Source: JBCCSZ01 sp039199225
GTDB lineage: Bacteria; Bacteroidota; Bacteroidia; Chitinophagales; Saprospiraceae
Assembly: GCA_039199225.1 (NCBI GenBank)
Contig: JBCCSZ010000025.1
Span: 1 to 37,259, forward strand
DNA length: 37,259 nucleotides
Reading direction: 5' to 3'
Each line of letters opens with the position of its first letter. The first letter of the stretch is position 1. Shown one piece after another: positions 24,032 to 32,522 of the stretch. Under the pieces are notes generated by a model. It ran no database searches, was not told the DNA's origin, and was given only the letters and a program-made list of their open reading frames with translations. A program made the position numbers and the translations under genes.

Positions 24032-25594
24032 ATGAACAAGCTTTTGAACACCTTGCTGTTGCTATCGGCATTGTCCTACTTCTCCTGTCAAACACCTCCC
24101 ACTCCAAGCGAAACACCTGCAGAAAATGGGCTTACCTTTGAGCGCATTGACAATAGCAGCCCCCGCAATGTCATTTTCATCCTCAGCGACGACCATCGGT
24201 ACGACTATATGGGCTTCACCGGCAAGGTTCCCTGGCTTCAAACGCCTAACATGGACCGCATGGCCAAGGAAGGCGCCTACTGCCCCAACACCTTTGTCAC
24301 TACCGCCTTGTGTTCGCCCAGCCGAGCCTCCATCCTCACCGGCCTGTACACCCACTCCCATACCGTCGTGGACAACCAAGCCCCCAACCCAGGCGACCTG
24401 ATTTATTTCCCACAATACCTACAGGCCGCTGGCTACGAAACGGCCTTCTTTGGCAAGTGGCACATGGGCGATCACGACGATTCTCCCCAGCCGGGCTTCG
24501 ACCATTGGGAAAGCTTCAAAGGACAAGGAACCTACTACTCGCCAAAGCTCAACATCAACGGAGAGCGAATCGAATATCCCGACAGCACCTACATCAGCGA
24601 CCTACTCACCCAACACGCCATCGAATGGATGGAAAATCGCAAGGGGGATAAACCCTTTTTCATTTACCTCTCGCACAAGGCCGTCCATGCGATGTTCAAA
24701 CCGGCCAAGCGCCACTTGGCAGATTACGAAGACGAAACCATCATTTATCCACCTTCTTTCAACACCTCCAATGAAAGGGTAAAAGGCACGCGCCTGGGTA
24801 AAAAGCCGTATCAAGGGGATGAGTACTACGGCGAAAGGCGAACGCCCGACTGGCAGCGCATGCAACGCGAGAGCTGGCATGGCGTAGATTATATGTACCA
24901 TGGAGCAATGGATTTTAAGACTTTTTTCCGCCGCTATTGCGAGACGCTCAAGGGCGTGGATGAGAGCATCGGTAGCATTATGAATTATCTGGATACCAAG
25001 CAGCAACTAGACCAAACATTACTGCTGTACATGGGCGACAATGGCTTTTCATTCGGTGAGCACGGCTTGATCGACAAGCGGCATTTCTACGAGGAGTCTG
25101 TAAAAGTTCCTCTGCTGATTCGCTGTCCAGAGATTCTTCCGGCCAGCCCACCCATCCAAGCCATGCTGCAAAACATTGACATTGGTCCGACCATTTTGGA
25201 AGTGGCAGGCATTCAGAAGCCAGCCCATATGCAGGGCCGCTCGTTTCTGCCCATACTCGAAAAAAAGGAGGTGGCCTGGCGAGATAAGATTTTCTATGAA
25301 TACTATTGGGAATACGACTTTCCGCATACACCGACCATCCACGGCGTTCGGACCGATCGCTACAAATACATCCGTTACCATGGGGTTTGGGATACCAATG
25401 AATTGTACGACCTGCAGGAAGACCCCGACGAAATGAACAACCTCATCGACAGCCCCGAGCATCAAGAGATTGTACAAAGCTTGGCGGCAGAAGTCTACGA
25501 TTGGCTAGAAAGTACGGGCGGGATGCAAATCCCCTTAAAGCGAACCTTGAAAGGCCGTTGGGGAGATCATCGCAATGGTCGGGTGGCTTATTGA
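24032..25594 (+). CDS. Lipoprotein sulfatase (arylsulfatase-type, formylglycine-dependent)
   Basis: The 520-residue protein has a lipoprotein-like signal (YFSC, Cys19) and a type I sulfatase domain. The Cys-type signature CSPSR (Cys94) would be converted to formylglycine by an anaerobic maturase or FGE, not seen here. Metal-binding Asp53-Asp54 (LSDDHRYD) and Asp336-Asn337 (MGDNGFSFGEHG) are present. Sulfatases of this type remove sulfate esters from glycans, which in marine or gut Bacteroidetes serves breakdown of algal or host polysaccharides. No polysaccharide-specific enzyme is next to it, so the substrate is unknown. It ends by overlapping the convergent coiled-coil gene by 7 bases. Confidence 0.93.
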   Translation: MNKLLNTLLLLSALSYFSCQTPPTPSETPAENGLTFERIDNSSPRNVIFILSDDHRYDYMGFTGKVPWLQTPNMDRMAKEGAYCPNTFVTTALCSPSRASILTGLYTHSHTVVDNQAPNPGDLIYFPQYLQAAGYETAFFGKWHMGDHDDSPQPGFDHWESFKGQGTYYSPKLNINGERIEYPDSTYISDLLTQHAIEWMENRKGDKPFFIYLSHKAVHAMFKPAKRHLADYEDETIIYPPSFNTSNERVKGTRLGKKPYQGDEYYGERRTPDWQRMQRESWHGVDYMYHGAMDFKTFFRRYCETLKGVDESIGSIMNYLDTKQQLDQTLLLYMGDNGFSFGEHGLIDKRHFYEESVKVPLLIRCPEILPASPPIQAMLQNIDIGPTILEVAGIQKPAHMQGRSFLPILEKKEVAWRDKIFYEYYWEYDFPHTPTIHGVRTDRYKYIRYHGVWDTNELYDLQEDPDEMNNLIDSPEHQEIVQSLAAEVYDWLESTGGMQIPLKRTLKGRWGDHRNGRVAY

Positions 25595-26547
25595 TGACCA
25601 ATGTAGTTCATTAGGAGTTCCCTCTTCTTTTCATCCAGGTAGCTCATGGCCCGATCGCATTGTTTGGATTCATTTTGAAGTGAGGCCAGTAGGCGCATTA
25701 GGTTGCTTTGCTGTGAGTGAACGACCTGAAGGGTATCGGTGATTTTCCGATGGACTACCCAATCGGTTAAGAGGTTGTCGATGTAGATGTCGGCAAAGTG
25801 TTGTAGGCCGTTGTATTTGGAAGCATAGGGAAAATTGCCAAACTTGAAAATATCTTCCAGCTCATCTTGGAACAGCTCCAACTCTTGCCGCAACTTGTAG
25901 ATCAGTTGTTGTACCTCATCGATGGTTGGATGCTTTTTAGCGCTGCTGTCTAACCAATAGGGATGCTGCTCCTGAACCCATTCTCCCCATTGCATGACCT
26001 CATTGAGCTTTCTTTTCACCTTGGTCATAGTCTGTTCGGCTCTTTTACCGGAAATTAAGACCTCGTACAACTCTCGCTTCAGCCCTTGCTTGTGGTCCAT
26101 ATCCTGAGCCAAAGAGAGCAATTCCTTGCGAATTTCAGGATGGGTGCGTTGCAAAAATGCTTCGCGCTGTACGAGGAGGTCGTCCAGTTTTTTGGTAAGC
26201 GTCTCTTCCTCTTCGAGTTTTTCCAATAGGACTGTTCGCTCGAATTCCATGCTTTCGATGGCTGCCACACACTCCTTGTACTGTAGAGCAGCCTGTAAAT
26301 ATTCCTGCCGCTCTATCTCCAATTGGGCATCCTTATCTTTGAGAAATCTGTAAAACAGGCTACGCAGGGAGAGCTTTTGGAGTTTTTCGATGTTCTTGTA
26401 CTCCTTTTCCAATAATTGGCCTAGTTGCTCTTTTCGGGTGTATGACTCTTTCAGTCGACCTTCCAGCTTGTGGAAATGCACCTTACACAATGCGAGACTT
26501 CGGTAGCGGTCAATGGTTTCTTTCAGTTGTTTTTCATACGGCTCCAT
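25588..26547 (-). CDS. Coiled-coil protein of unknown function
   Basis: This 319-residue cytoplasmic protein has no signal peptide. Long stretches (about residues 5-150 and 165-230) are charged heptad-like helices rich in Glu, Lys, Leu and Gln, for example QLGQLLEKEYKNIEKLQKL and VLLEKLEEEETLTKKL. The C-terminal third has aromatic residues (FKFGNFPYASKYNGLQHFADIYIDN) and another helix. No known enzyme motif is visible. Its stop overlaps the sulfatase stop (convergent, tail to tail). It lies about 110 bases upstream of the lipoprotein gene on the same strand. I do not recognise the family. Confidence 0.7.
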   Translation of the reverse strand: MEPYEKQLKETIDRYRSLALCKVHFHKLEGRLKESYTRKEQLGQLLEKEYKNIEKLQKLSLRSLFYRFLKDKDAQLEIERQEYLQAALQYKECVAAIESMEFERTVLLEKLEEEETLTKKLDDLLVQREAFLQRTHPEIRKELLSLAQDMDHKQGLKRELYEVLISGKRAEQTMTKVKRKLNEVMQWGEWVQEQHPYWLDSSAKKHPTIDEVQQLIYKLRQELELFQDELEDIFKFGNFPYASKYNGLQHFADIYIDNLLTDWVVHRKITDTLQVVHSQQSNLMRLLASLQNESKQCDRAMSYLDEKKRELLMNYIGHQ

Positions 26548-26656
26548 ACTAATTGTTTTACAGGAAAACTAACCAATTCCTCCTGAAACCTCCACAAAAA
26601 GAGACGAAATAGGGCATTATTTCTACTTTCAAAAGGAAGTGGTCTATTCGAGTAGT

Positions 26657-27142
26657 CTATTTCTTGGTAGCCGTCATCGTGCAGTTGGTCGTACCGCCAC
26701 TGCTTTGGGTGCTTTTAAAGGAATAGCTCATTGTGAATTGATCGTTGGAGAGGGTCCCATTGCCTGAAACCGTCTGGCTGTTTGGAACAGACTGCTCTTC
26801 GATCGTAAATTCATTTTGCCCCGTCACCTTGGCGATGAAGGTATCAAAATCAAAGGAAATTTGTATTTCCTGCTCTCCGGCTAAAACCGTGATGCTCATC
26901 TCTCCGGTTTTGGTGGGAAATATAGAGCCACAGTCGCGGAAGTAATCGTAGTCTCCTATGAATTTGTCGCGCCAGGGAACGCAAGAGCCATCGTCCTCTT
27001 CGGCATCCGGATCGTAATTGTCTGATTCTACAGTGGTGCAGCCTTGCTTTTTTGCGGCTGGCTCGGTGTCGTCTTTATCGCAAGCAAACAATAACCCGAC
27101 AATGGCCAGAGACAGCAAAAAGGATAGTCTTGAGATTTTCAT
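26657..27142 (-). CDS. Putative surface lipoprotein with an acidic export tag
   Basis: I start at the ATG at 27142 (161 residues), 57 bases downstream of an upstream-extended frame, because it gives a clean lipoprotein signal, KISRLSFLL to LLFAC (Cys21). Acidic residues follow the Cys (CDKDDTEP), like the lipoprotein export signals that direct Bacteroidetes lipoproteins to the cell surface. A short Asp-rich loop with NYDPDAEEDDGSC, a repeat seen in many Bacteroidetes proteins, precedes a small beta-rich domain (residues 70-160) with a Cys near the end. A -7 element at 27170-27177 would give it its own promoter. No function is assigned. Confidence 0.75.
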   Translation of the reverse strand: MKISRLSFLLSLAIVGLLFACDKDDTEPAAKKQGCTTVESDNYDPDAEEDDGSCVPWRDKFIGDYDYFRDCGSIFPTKTGEMSITVLAGEQEIQISFDFDTFIAKVTGQNEFTIEEQSVPNSQTVSGNGTLSNDQFTMSYSFKSTQSSGGTTNCTMTATKK

Positions 27143-27169
27143 TATCGTTATTTTAATATTGAGAATACG

Positions 27170-27177
27170 CAAATTTA
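27170..27177 (-). promoter_or_regulatory. Candidate -7 promoter element for the lipoprotein gene
   Basis: The minus strand reads TAAATTTG, an exact match to TAnnTTTG, about 27 bases upstream of the ATG at 27142. The expected -33 TTTG is absent at 19-base spacing. The 18-base gap to the upstream membrane gene makes an own promoter plausible. Confidence 0.4.
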
Positions 27178-27216
27178 GCAAAGCATAAACAACTCCCATA
27201 CCAGACTGACAAAATC

Positions 27217-27831
27217 TTAAGCTTTCAACTGCACCGCCAATGCCTCCAAATCTTCAATCATCGGATCAATCTCAAGGGCGTCCTTTTCCTTTTTCCGGCG
27301 AATGCCCGCCCAGAAAACCAGCCCCAGAAGTAAAGCCACAATGATGGGCATCGATACTTTTAATGAAAGCGGAATGGTCGTGGTTGAGAAAACACCAATC
27401 TGCATCAAGGAGATGAACAGCACCAAAAACAAAGCGTAAAAAGGCATATACTTATCCGTGATTTGCTTGTTGTACTTCAGTTGACTAATGGTAGACGCCA
27501 CAAAAGACTGACTGTCTGAGACCGTTGCCGTTCGGCTTTTTTTGAGGCGGCGGTTGACAAAAAAGGCCATAAAAATTGACAACTGAAAGTAGAGACCAGC
27601 CATACCAACGTAGAACAATAAAGGCTGGGCAGGCAGCAAAGAAGCCATTGTAATTAGTATGGGAAGCGTTATGGAAAAGGAGATGATAATCCATCTATTT
27701 TCCTTTCGGAGTTTTTGATCCAATTGTTCTATCTGATCTGCAACTTTTCCTCCAATCATCTCATAACCAATCTGTTGTGGCGCCTTTTGAGCTATCCATT
27801 CTTTCCGAAAAAAATTCATGTTATCTTCCAT
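27217..27831 (-). CDS. Four-helix membrane protein coupled to an ECF sigma factor
   Basis: The 204-residue protein has an N-terminal hydrophilic segment of about 46 residues (cytoplasmic by position of charged residues), then four predicted membrane helices at about residues 47-66, 70-93, 129-148 and 158-177, and a charged C-terminus. Its start lies inside the end of the sigma-factor gene with an 11-base overlap, so the two are translationally coupled. Such overlap usually marks an anti-sigma factor or sigma regulator. No zinc-binding anti-sigma motif (HxxxCxxC) is seen, so it would be an atypical, membrane-embedded regulator. That function is inference. Confidence 0.7.
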   Translation of the reverse strand: MEDNMNFFRKEWIAQKAPQQIGYEMIGGKVADQIEQLDQKLRKENRWIIISFSITLPILITMASLLPAQPLLFYVGMAGLYFQLSIFMAFFVNRRLKKSRTATVSDSQSFVASTISQLKYNKQITDKYMPFYALFLVLFISLMQIGVFSTTTIPLSLKVSMPIIVALLLGLVFWAGIRRKKEKDALEIDPMIEDLEALAVQLKA

Positions 27832-28315
27832 TCGTGTTGAGTTTTATAAGTTTTTCTAGTTTCTTTTTTATGCGATTGATTTTTACACCTACATAGTTGG
27901 TATTGCTACCTAATACGCTGGCGATCTCCTTGTAAGAAAGCGAATCCAGGTACATGCCAATGATCCAGCGTTCCTCCTCTGGTAGTTGGTGGATGGCCTG
28001 GTTTAGATTGGCCAATCGTTGATCTGCCTGTTCCGTGAAGGCGTCCACTTGCTGTGGCAGGCGGCGAATTTTTTCCATCGCTTGACTTCTCCGTTTTTCC
28101 TTTCGGTTGAAGGTAATGGCCGTATTGATAACGATGCGGTAGAGATAAGTCGTCAGGCTGGCTTCTCCCCGAAAACGCTTTAAGGCTTTCCAAATATTGA
28201 TCAGCACCTCTTGGTATAGGTCTTCTGCATACTGCGGATCGAATACCGCAGATCGACACATTCTGTACAGACGATCTTGGTGTTCGCGGATGATATTTTC
28301 AAACTTTACTTTCAA
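27821..28315 (-). CDS. ECF-type RNA polymerase sigma factor
   Basis: This 164-residue sigma-70 ECF factor has region 2 at about residues 8-75 (DRLYRMCRSAV, AEDLYQEVLINIWKAL, LTTYLYRIVINTA) and region 4 at about 105-160 (LPEEERWIIGMYLDSLSYKEIA, then NYVGVKINRIKKKLEKL). It lacks region 3, as expected for ECF. There is no ATG between an in-frame upstream TAA and the start of region 2, so translation probably begins at TTG 28315-28313. The gene overlaps the following four-helix membrane protein. The sigma targets are unknown. Confidence 0.93.
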   Translation of the reverse strand: MKVKFENIIREHQDRLYRMCRSAVFDPQYAEDLYQEVLINIWKALKRFRGEASLTTYLYRIVINTAITFNRKEKRRSQAMEKIRRLPQQVDAFTEQADQRLANLNQAIHQLPEEERWIIGMYLDSLSYKEIASVLGSNTNYVGVKINRIKKKLEKLIKLNTNGR

Positions 28316-28574
28316 GTATTTGGTTTGATTTTAAATGGCTTTAAAGACTAGCTGTATGATGGACTGATCGACATTAAGTGGCGATTTGTTCCACGGAAAG
28401 CCTGGCGCATCCTTTTAGCCTTGCTTTTTGCTGTGTTAGTCTAAGTTAGAGCTGATTTATTACACTCAAAGCATTTTTTCTTTCGAGAAATCGTCCAAGA
28501 GCTGATTCCCAGATCGATTCAACACGGAATAATCTGGGGAACTTGCTACCTTGGCCGCTCAAAATCTTCCTCAA

Positions 28575-30626
28575 ATGGCTAAAAAATACCGCCTTGAAAA
28601 AGGCCAGAGTTATCCCATCGGTGCTACTTGTAGAGACGGTGGCGTCAACTTCTCTTTGTTTTCCAAAAACGCAACTCGGGTAGAACTTTTGCTGTTCGAC
28701 CAAAAAGACCACACCTACCCTTCCCAAGTCTTTAAGTTGGAGCCCGACCAATTCCGGACTTTCCACTATTGGCATTGCTTCATCAAAGGGCTCAAGCCAG
28801 GTCAATTGTACGGCTATCGAGTATTTGGGCCTTTCGAACCCTCCAAGGGGCTACGCTTCGATGGAGAAAAGGTGCTTATCGACCCCTACGCTCGCGCCCT
28901 GGTCACCAAGACTTACAATCGCGAAGCAGCAACGGCGCCTGGAGACAATTGTGCCGAAGCCATCAAAAGTGTGGTCATCGATCCATCGGACTACGACTGG
29001 GAGGGCGACCGACCGCTCAATCATCCTTTCGAACACTCGGTCATCTATGAATTGCATGTCGGCGGTTTCACCAAGGACCCTTCCTCCGGCCTGTCCAAAG
29101 AGCTGCGGGGAACTTATCGGGGGTTGATCGAAAAGATTCCTTATTTGAAATCACTGGGCGTAACAGCCGTAGAGCTCATGCCCGTCCAACAATTCGACCG
29201 GGCCGACGCCCCCCCTGGCAACATCAACTATTGGGGCTACAGCCAATTGGCCTTTTTTGCACCACACTGCGCCTTCGGTGCCACAGACGATCCAGTCGAG
29301 TTGGTCGATGAATTCCGCGATATGGTCAAAGCCCTTCACAAGGCTGGCATCGAAGTCATCCTCGATGTGGTGTTCAACCACACAGCCGAAGGCAACGAAA
29401 ACGGCCCGACGCTGTCCATGCGAGGCATTGAAAACCGCGCCTACTATATTTTGCCAGAAAACAATCAGCAATACTATTCCGACTTTACGGGTACCGGCAA
29501 CACCCTCAATGCCAACCATTCCGTTGTACGCCGGCTGATTACCGACTGCCTTTGCCACTGGGTTTCGGAAATGCACGTCGACGGCTTTCGCTTTGATCTG
29601 GCATCCGTCTTGGCCAGGGACGAAAGAGGGCATTATCTCGAAAATCCACCTTTGCTGTGGGAGATCGAGTCGGAGCCACAATTGGCTTCTACCAAAATCA
29701 TTGCAGAAGCATGGGATACGAAGGGCTACCTTCTGGGTGCCTTTATTGGCGACAAATGGGCCGAGTGGAATGGAAAGTTTCGGGACGATGTTCGCTCTTT
29801 TGTCAAAGGCGACCCCAAGGTCATTCGAGCAATGGCCGATCGGCTCGTTGCCAGTCCAGCCGTTTTTGGCAGCGTCCTGCGCAACCCCAATCGCAGCATC
29901 AACTTCATCACCTGCCACGATGGATTTACCCTTCAAGACCTGGTTTCATACAACGAAAAGCACAACGAAGCCAACAATGAGAACAACCGAGATGGTCATG
30001 GAGACAACCACAGTTGGAATTGCGGTGTCGAAGGTCCAACGAACGATCCACAGATCAAAGCACTGCGCAAGCGACAAATCAAAAACTTCCTGGCCATTTT
30101 GATGATTTCCCAAGGCACGCCCATGCTGCTCATGGGGGATGAAGTCCGCCGCAGCCAAAACGGGAACAACAATGCTTATTGCCAGGACAACGAGCTGAGT
30201 TGGTTCGACTGGTCGGCGCTGGAACGCGAAAAAGAAATGCTGGAATACACCAAGCGACTGATTCATTTCAACTTGTCCACCCATTTTTTTCAGGAAGAAA
30301 AATATTGGAGTCTGCCAGGTGGCATCGTCTTGGGTTGGCATGGTACCCGCCACCACCAGCCCGATTGGAGCGACCAGTCCCACTGCCTGGCATTTGAGTT
30401 GTACGATCCGGAGGAGGACGCCTATTTGCATGTGATGCTCAATGCTTTTTGGGAAGACAAGACCTTTGACCTGCCCGGCCTACCGGATGGCAAATGCTGG
30501 CGGAAGGTCGTAGATACGGCGGCTGCGCCCCCTTTCGACTGCATACGGCCAGAGGACGCTCCTAAAGTTTCAGGCCGATCTTACAAACTCAAACAGCGAT
30601 CCGTCGTTGTAATGATGAACTGTTAA
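28575..30626 (+). CDS. glgX: Glycogen debranching enzyme (GlgX-type, GH13)
   Basis: The ATG at 28575 is preferred to a TTG 24 bases upstream, giving 683 residues. An N-terminal CBM48-like domain is followed by a GH13 catalytic barrel, and the C-terminal domain is beta-rich. Catalytic nucleophile Asp341 (DGFRFDLAS), acid/base Glu378 (IIAEAWD) and Asp449 (CHDGFTLQD) are all present. GlgX hydrolyses alpha-1,6 branches of phosphorylase-limited glycogen to release short maltodextrins in the cytoplasm. It lies 14 bases before the ABC exporter gene, so both are transcribed together. No other glycogen gene is in the window. Confidence 0.95.
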   Translation: MAKKYRLEKGQSYPIGATCRDGGVNFSLFSKNATRVELLLFDQKDHTYPSQVFKLEPDQFRTFHYWHCFIKGLKPGQLYGYRVFGPFEPSKGLRFDGEKVLIDPYARALVTKTYNREAATAPGDNCAEAIKSVVIDPSDYDWEGDRPLNHPFEHSVIYELHVGGFTKDPSSGLSKELRGTYRGLIEKIPYLKSLGVTAVELMPVQQFDRADAPPGNINYWGYSQLAFFAPHCAFGATDDPVELVDEFRDMVKALHKAGIEVILDVVFNHTAEGNENGPTLSMRGIENRAYYILPENNQQYYSDFTGTGNTLNANHSVVRRLITDCLCHWVSEMHVDGFRFDLASVLARDERGHYLENPPLLWEIESEPQLASTKIIAEAWDTKGYLLGAFIGDKWAEWNGKFRDDVRSFVKGDPKVIRAMADRLVASPAVFGSVLRNPNRSINFITCHDGFTLQDLVSYNEKHNEANNENNRDGHGDNHSWNCGVEGPTNDPQIKALRKRQIKNFLAILMISQGTPMLLMGDEVRRSQNGNNNAYCQDNELSWFDWSALEREKEMLEYTKRLIHFNLSTHFFQEEKYWSLPGGIVLGWHGTRHHQPDWSDQSHCLAFELYDPEEDAYLHVMLNAFWEDKTFDLPGLPDGKCWRKVVDTAAAPPFDCIRPEDAPKVSGRSYKLKQRSVVVMMNC

Positions 30627-30640
30627 GATACACGATTACA

Positions 30641-32413
30641 ATGCAGACACCAGACCAACCGATGCGACGCCTGTTCCGATACTTGGGTCGCTACAGAAAG
30701 AATGTTTCGATCGCCATACTGTCTAGCGTCATCAATAAAATATTCGATCTGATGCCTCCCTTTTTAACGGCATGGATGATCGATACGGTCAGCCGACAAG
30801 TTCCTGGCTGGATTACCCCTTGGACGGGTTTGACCGATTTGTGGAGCATCCTCATTTTCCTAGCCGTATTAACCTTCGTTATTTTTGGTTTCGAGAGTTT
30901 CTTTGAATGGCTGTTTAAACGAGGCTTTATGCGTTTGGCGCAGCGCGCTCAACACGACCTGCGCATGGATGCCTACAACAAGCTTCAAAGCCGGGAGATG
31001 GCTTTTTTCGAAGACCAGCGCGTCGGTAATCTACTGTCCATACTCAACAACGACATCAACCAATTAGAGCGTTTTTTGAATGGCAGTTTCAATGAAATCA
31101 TCCAACTGATCACCCTGTTTTTATTTGCTGGCTGGGCCTTGTTCAATGTCTCGCCGACCCTCGGTATGATTGGCATGGTCCCCATTCCTTTCATTTTTTT
31201 GGGAAGCATCTATTACCAGCGAAAAATAGCCCCCTACTACAAATCTGTACGGGAGGCGGTCGGGCAGCTGGGCAGTCGTTTGGAAAACAATCTTTCGGGC
31301 ATTGCGGTCATCAAGAGCTTTACGGCAGAGACCTTTGAAACCGAGCGGGTGGCTGACAATTCGCGTCAGTACCGCGATGCCAACTTCAATGCCATCCGAT
31401 GGAGTTCGCTCTACATTCCGCTCATTCGGATGTTGATTGCCTTGGGGTTTGCAGGGGTTTTATTGCTGGGCAGCTATTGGGTCCTCAATGGATTGAACGG
31501 CTTTACAGTTGGAGGGCTGGCCTTTTTTGCTATGATGATTCAGCGGCTGCTGTGGCCGGTAACACGCCTGGGGTCGGTGTTCGATGAGTATGAACGCGCC
31601 CGAGCTTCAGCCCGCCGGGTTTTTGGCCTGATCGATTCGCCCAATGAAATTCAGGAGTCCATTCAGCCCCGCGGCTTCGAGCGTCCCAAAGGCCACATCT
31701 TGTTTGACAATGTCGATTTCTCGTACAAAAACGGGCAGACCATCCTCAGAAATTTGTCCCTGGACATTCCAGCCGGACATACCATCGGCATTGCTGGGCC
31801 GACGGGTGGTGGTAAGACCACCTTGATCAAACTGCTGCTCCGATTTTACGATGCCAACAAAGGCAGCATTCGCATCGATGGTACAGATTTGAGAGACCTG
31901 AGCCTGTTTGACCTTCGCCGCCAGATCGCATTGGTCAGCCAGGAGGTGTATCTATTTCATGGTACCATCAGAGAAAACATTGCTTATGGCATGCCTGAAA
32001 AAAGCCTGAAAGAAATCATCCATGCTGCACAACTGGCTCAACTTCACGGCTTTGTAGACCAACTACCCAATGGCTACGACACCATCGTCGGTGAGCGCGG
32101 CATCAAACTTTCAGGTGGGCAACGCCAACGCCTCAGCATTGCCAGGGCCATTTTGAAGGATGCGCCGATTCTCATTCTGGACGAGGCAACCAGCGCGGTA
32201 GATGTCGAAACAGAGAGGGCCATCCAACAAAAACTCGAACTACTCACCCGCGGTCGTACAGCCATATTGATCGCCCACCGCCTTTCAACCATCCGCAAAG
32301 CCGATCAGATCATCGTACTGGCCGATGGGCAAATCAGCGAGCGCGGCACCCATGAAGAACTCCTACAACGAGAGGGTGTCTACAGCGATTTGTGGAATGT
32401 ACAAGTGGGATAA
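30641..32413 (+). CDS. ABC transporter, fused membrane and ATPase domains (MsbA-like exporter)
   Basis: This 590-residue half-transporter has a six-helix type IV exporter domain (about residues 20-310) and a C-terminal ATPase. Walker A GPTGGGKTT is at residues 386-394, the Q-loop is in VSQEVYLF, signature LSGGQRQR is at 490-497 and Walker B is ILILDEATSAVD with the H-loop in AHRLSTI. It should act as a homodimer in the inner membrane. The MsbA-like layout suits export of lipids, lipopolysaccharide precursors, peptides or drugs. The link to the glycogen debranching gene 14 bases upstream is unusual and may reflect chance operon formation. The substrate is unknown. Confidence 0.93.
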   Translation: MQTPDQPMRRLFRYLGRYRKNVSIAILSSVINKIFDLMPPFLTAWMIDTVSRQVPGWITPWTGLTDLWSILIFLAVLTFVIFGFESFFEWLFKRGFMRLAQRAQHDLRMDAYNKLQSREMAFFEDQRVGNLLSILNNDINQLERFLNGSFNEIIQLITLFLFAGWALFNVSPTLGMIGMVPIPFIFLGSIYYQRKIAPYYKSVREAVGQLGSRLENNLSGIAVIKSFTAETFETERVADNSRQYRDANFNAIRWSSLYIPLIRMLIALGFAGVLLLGSYWVLNGLNGFTVGGLAFFAMMIQRLLWPVTRLGSVFDEYERARASARRVFGLIDSPNEIQESIQPRGFERPKGHILFDNVDFSYKNGQTILRNLSLDIPAGHTIGIAGPTGGGKTTLIKLLLRFYDANKGSIRIDGTDLRDLSLFDLRRQIALVSQEVYLFHGTIRENIAYGMPEKSLKEIIHAAQLAQLHGFVDQLPNGYDTIVGERGIKLSGGQRQRLSIARAILKDAPILILDEATSAVDVETERAIQQKLELLTRGRTAILIAHRLSTIRKADQIIVLADGQISERGTHEELLQREGVYSDLWNVQVG

Positions 32414-32522
32414 AGCTTTGCCTGCCCAAAAAGTGTCCATACTGTTTGTAGATTATATAAGAGAAGTCTTCTGATTTTATTATATTGTTGATTGGATCAC
32501 TTAGCAGCTTAAGCACAGGATT

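Noticed and set aside
27143..27199. Upstream-extended start of the acidic-tag lipoprotein
   Set aside because: It covers the -7 element and moves the signal sequence inside; the ATG at 27142 gives a standard lipoprotein signal.
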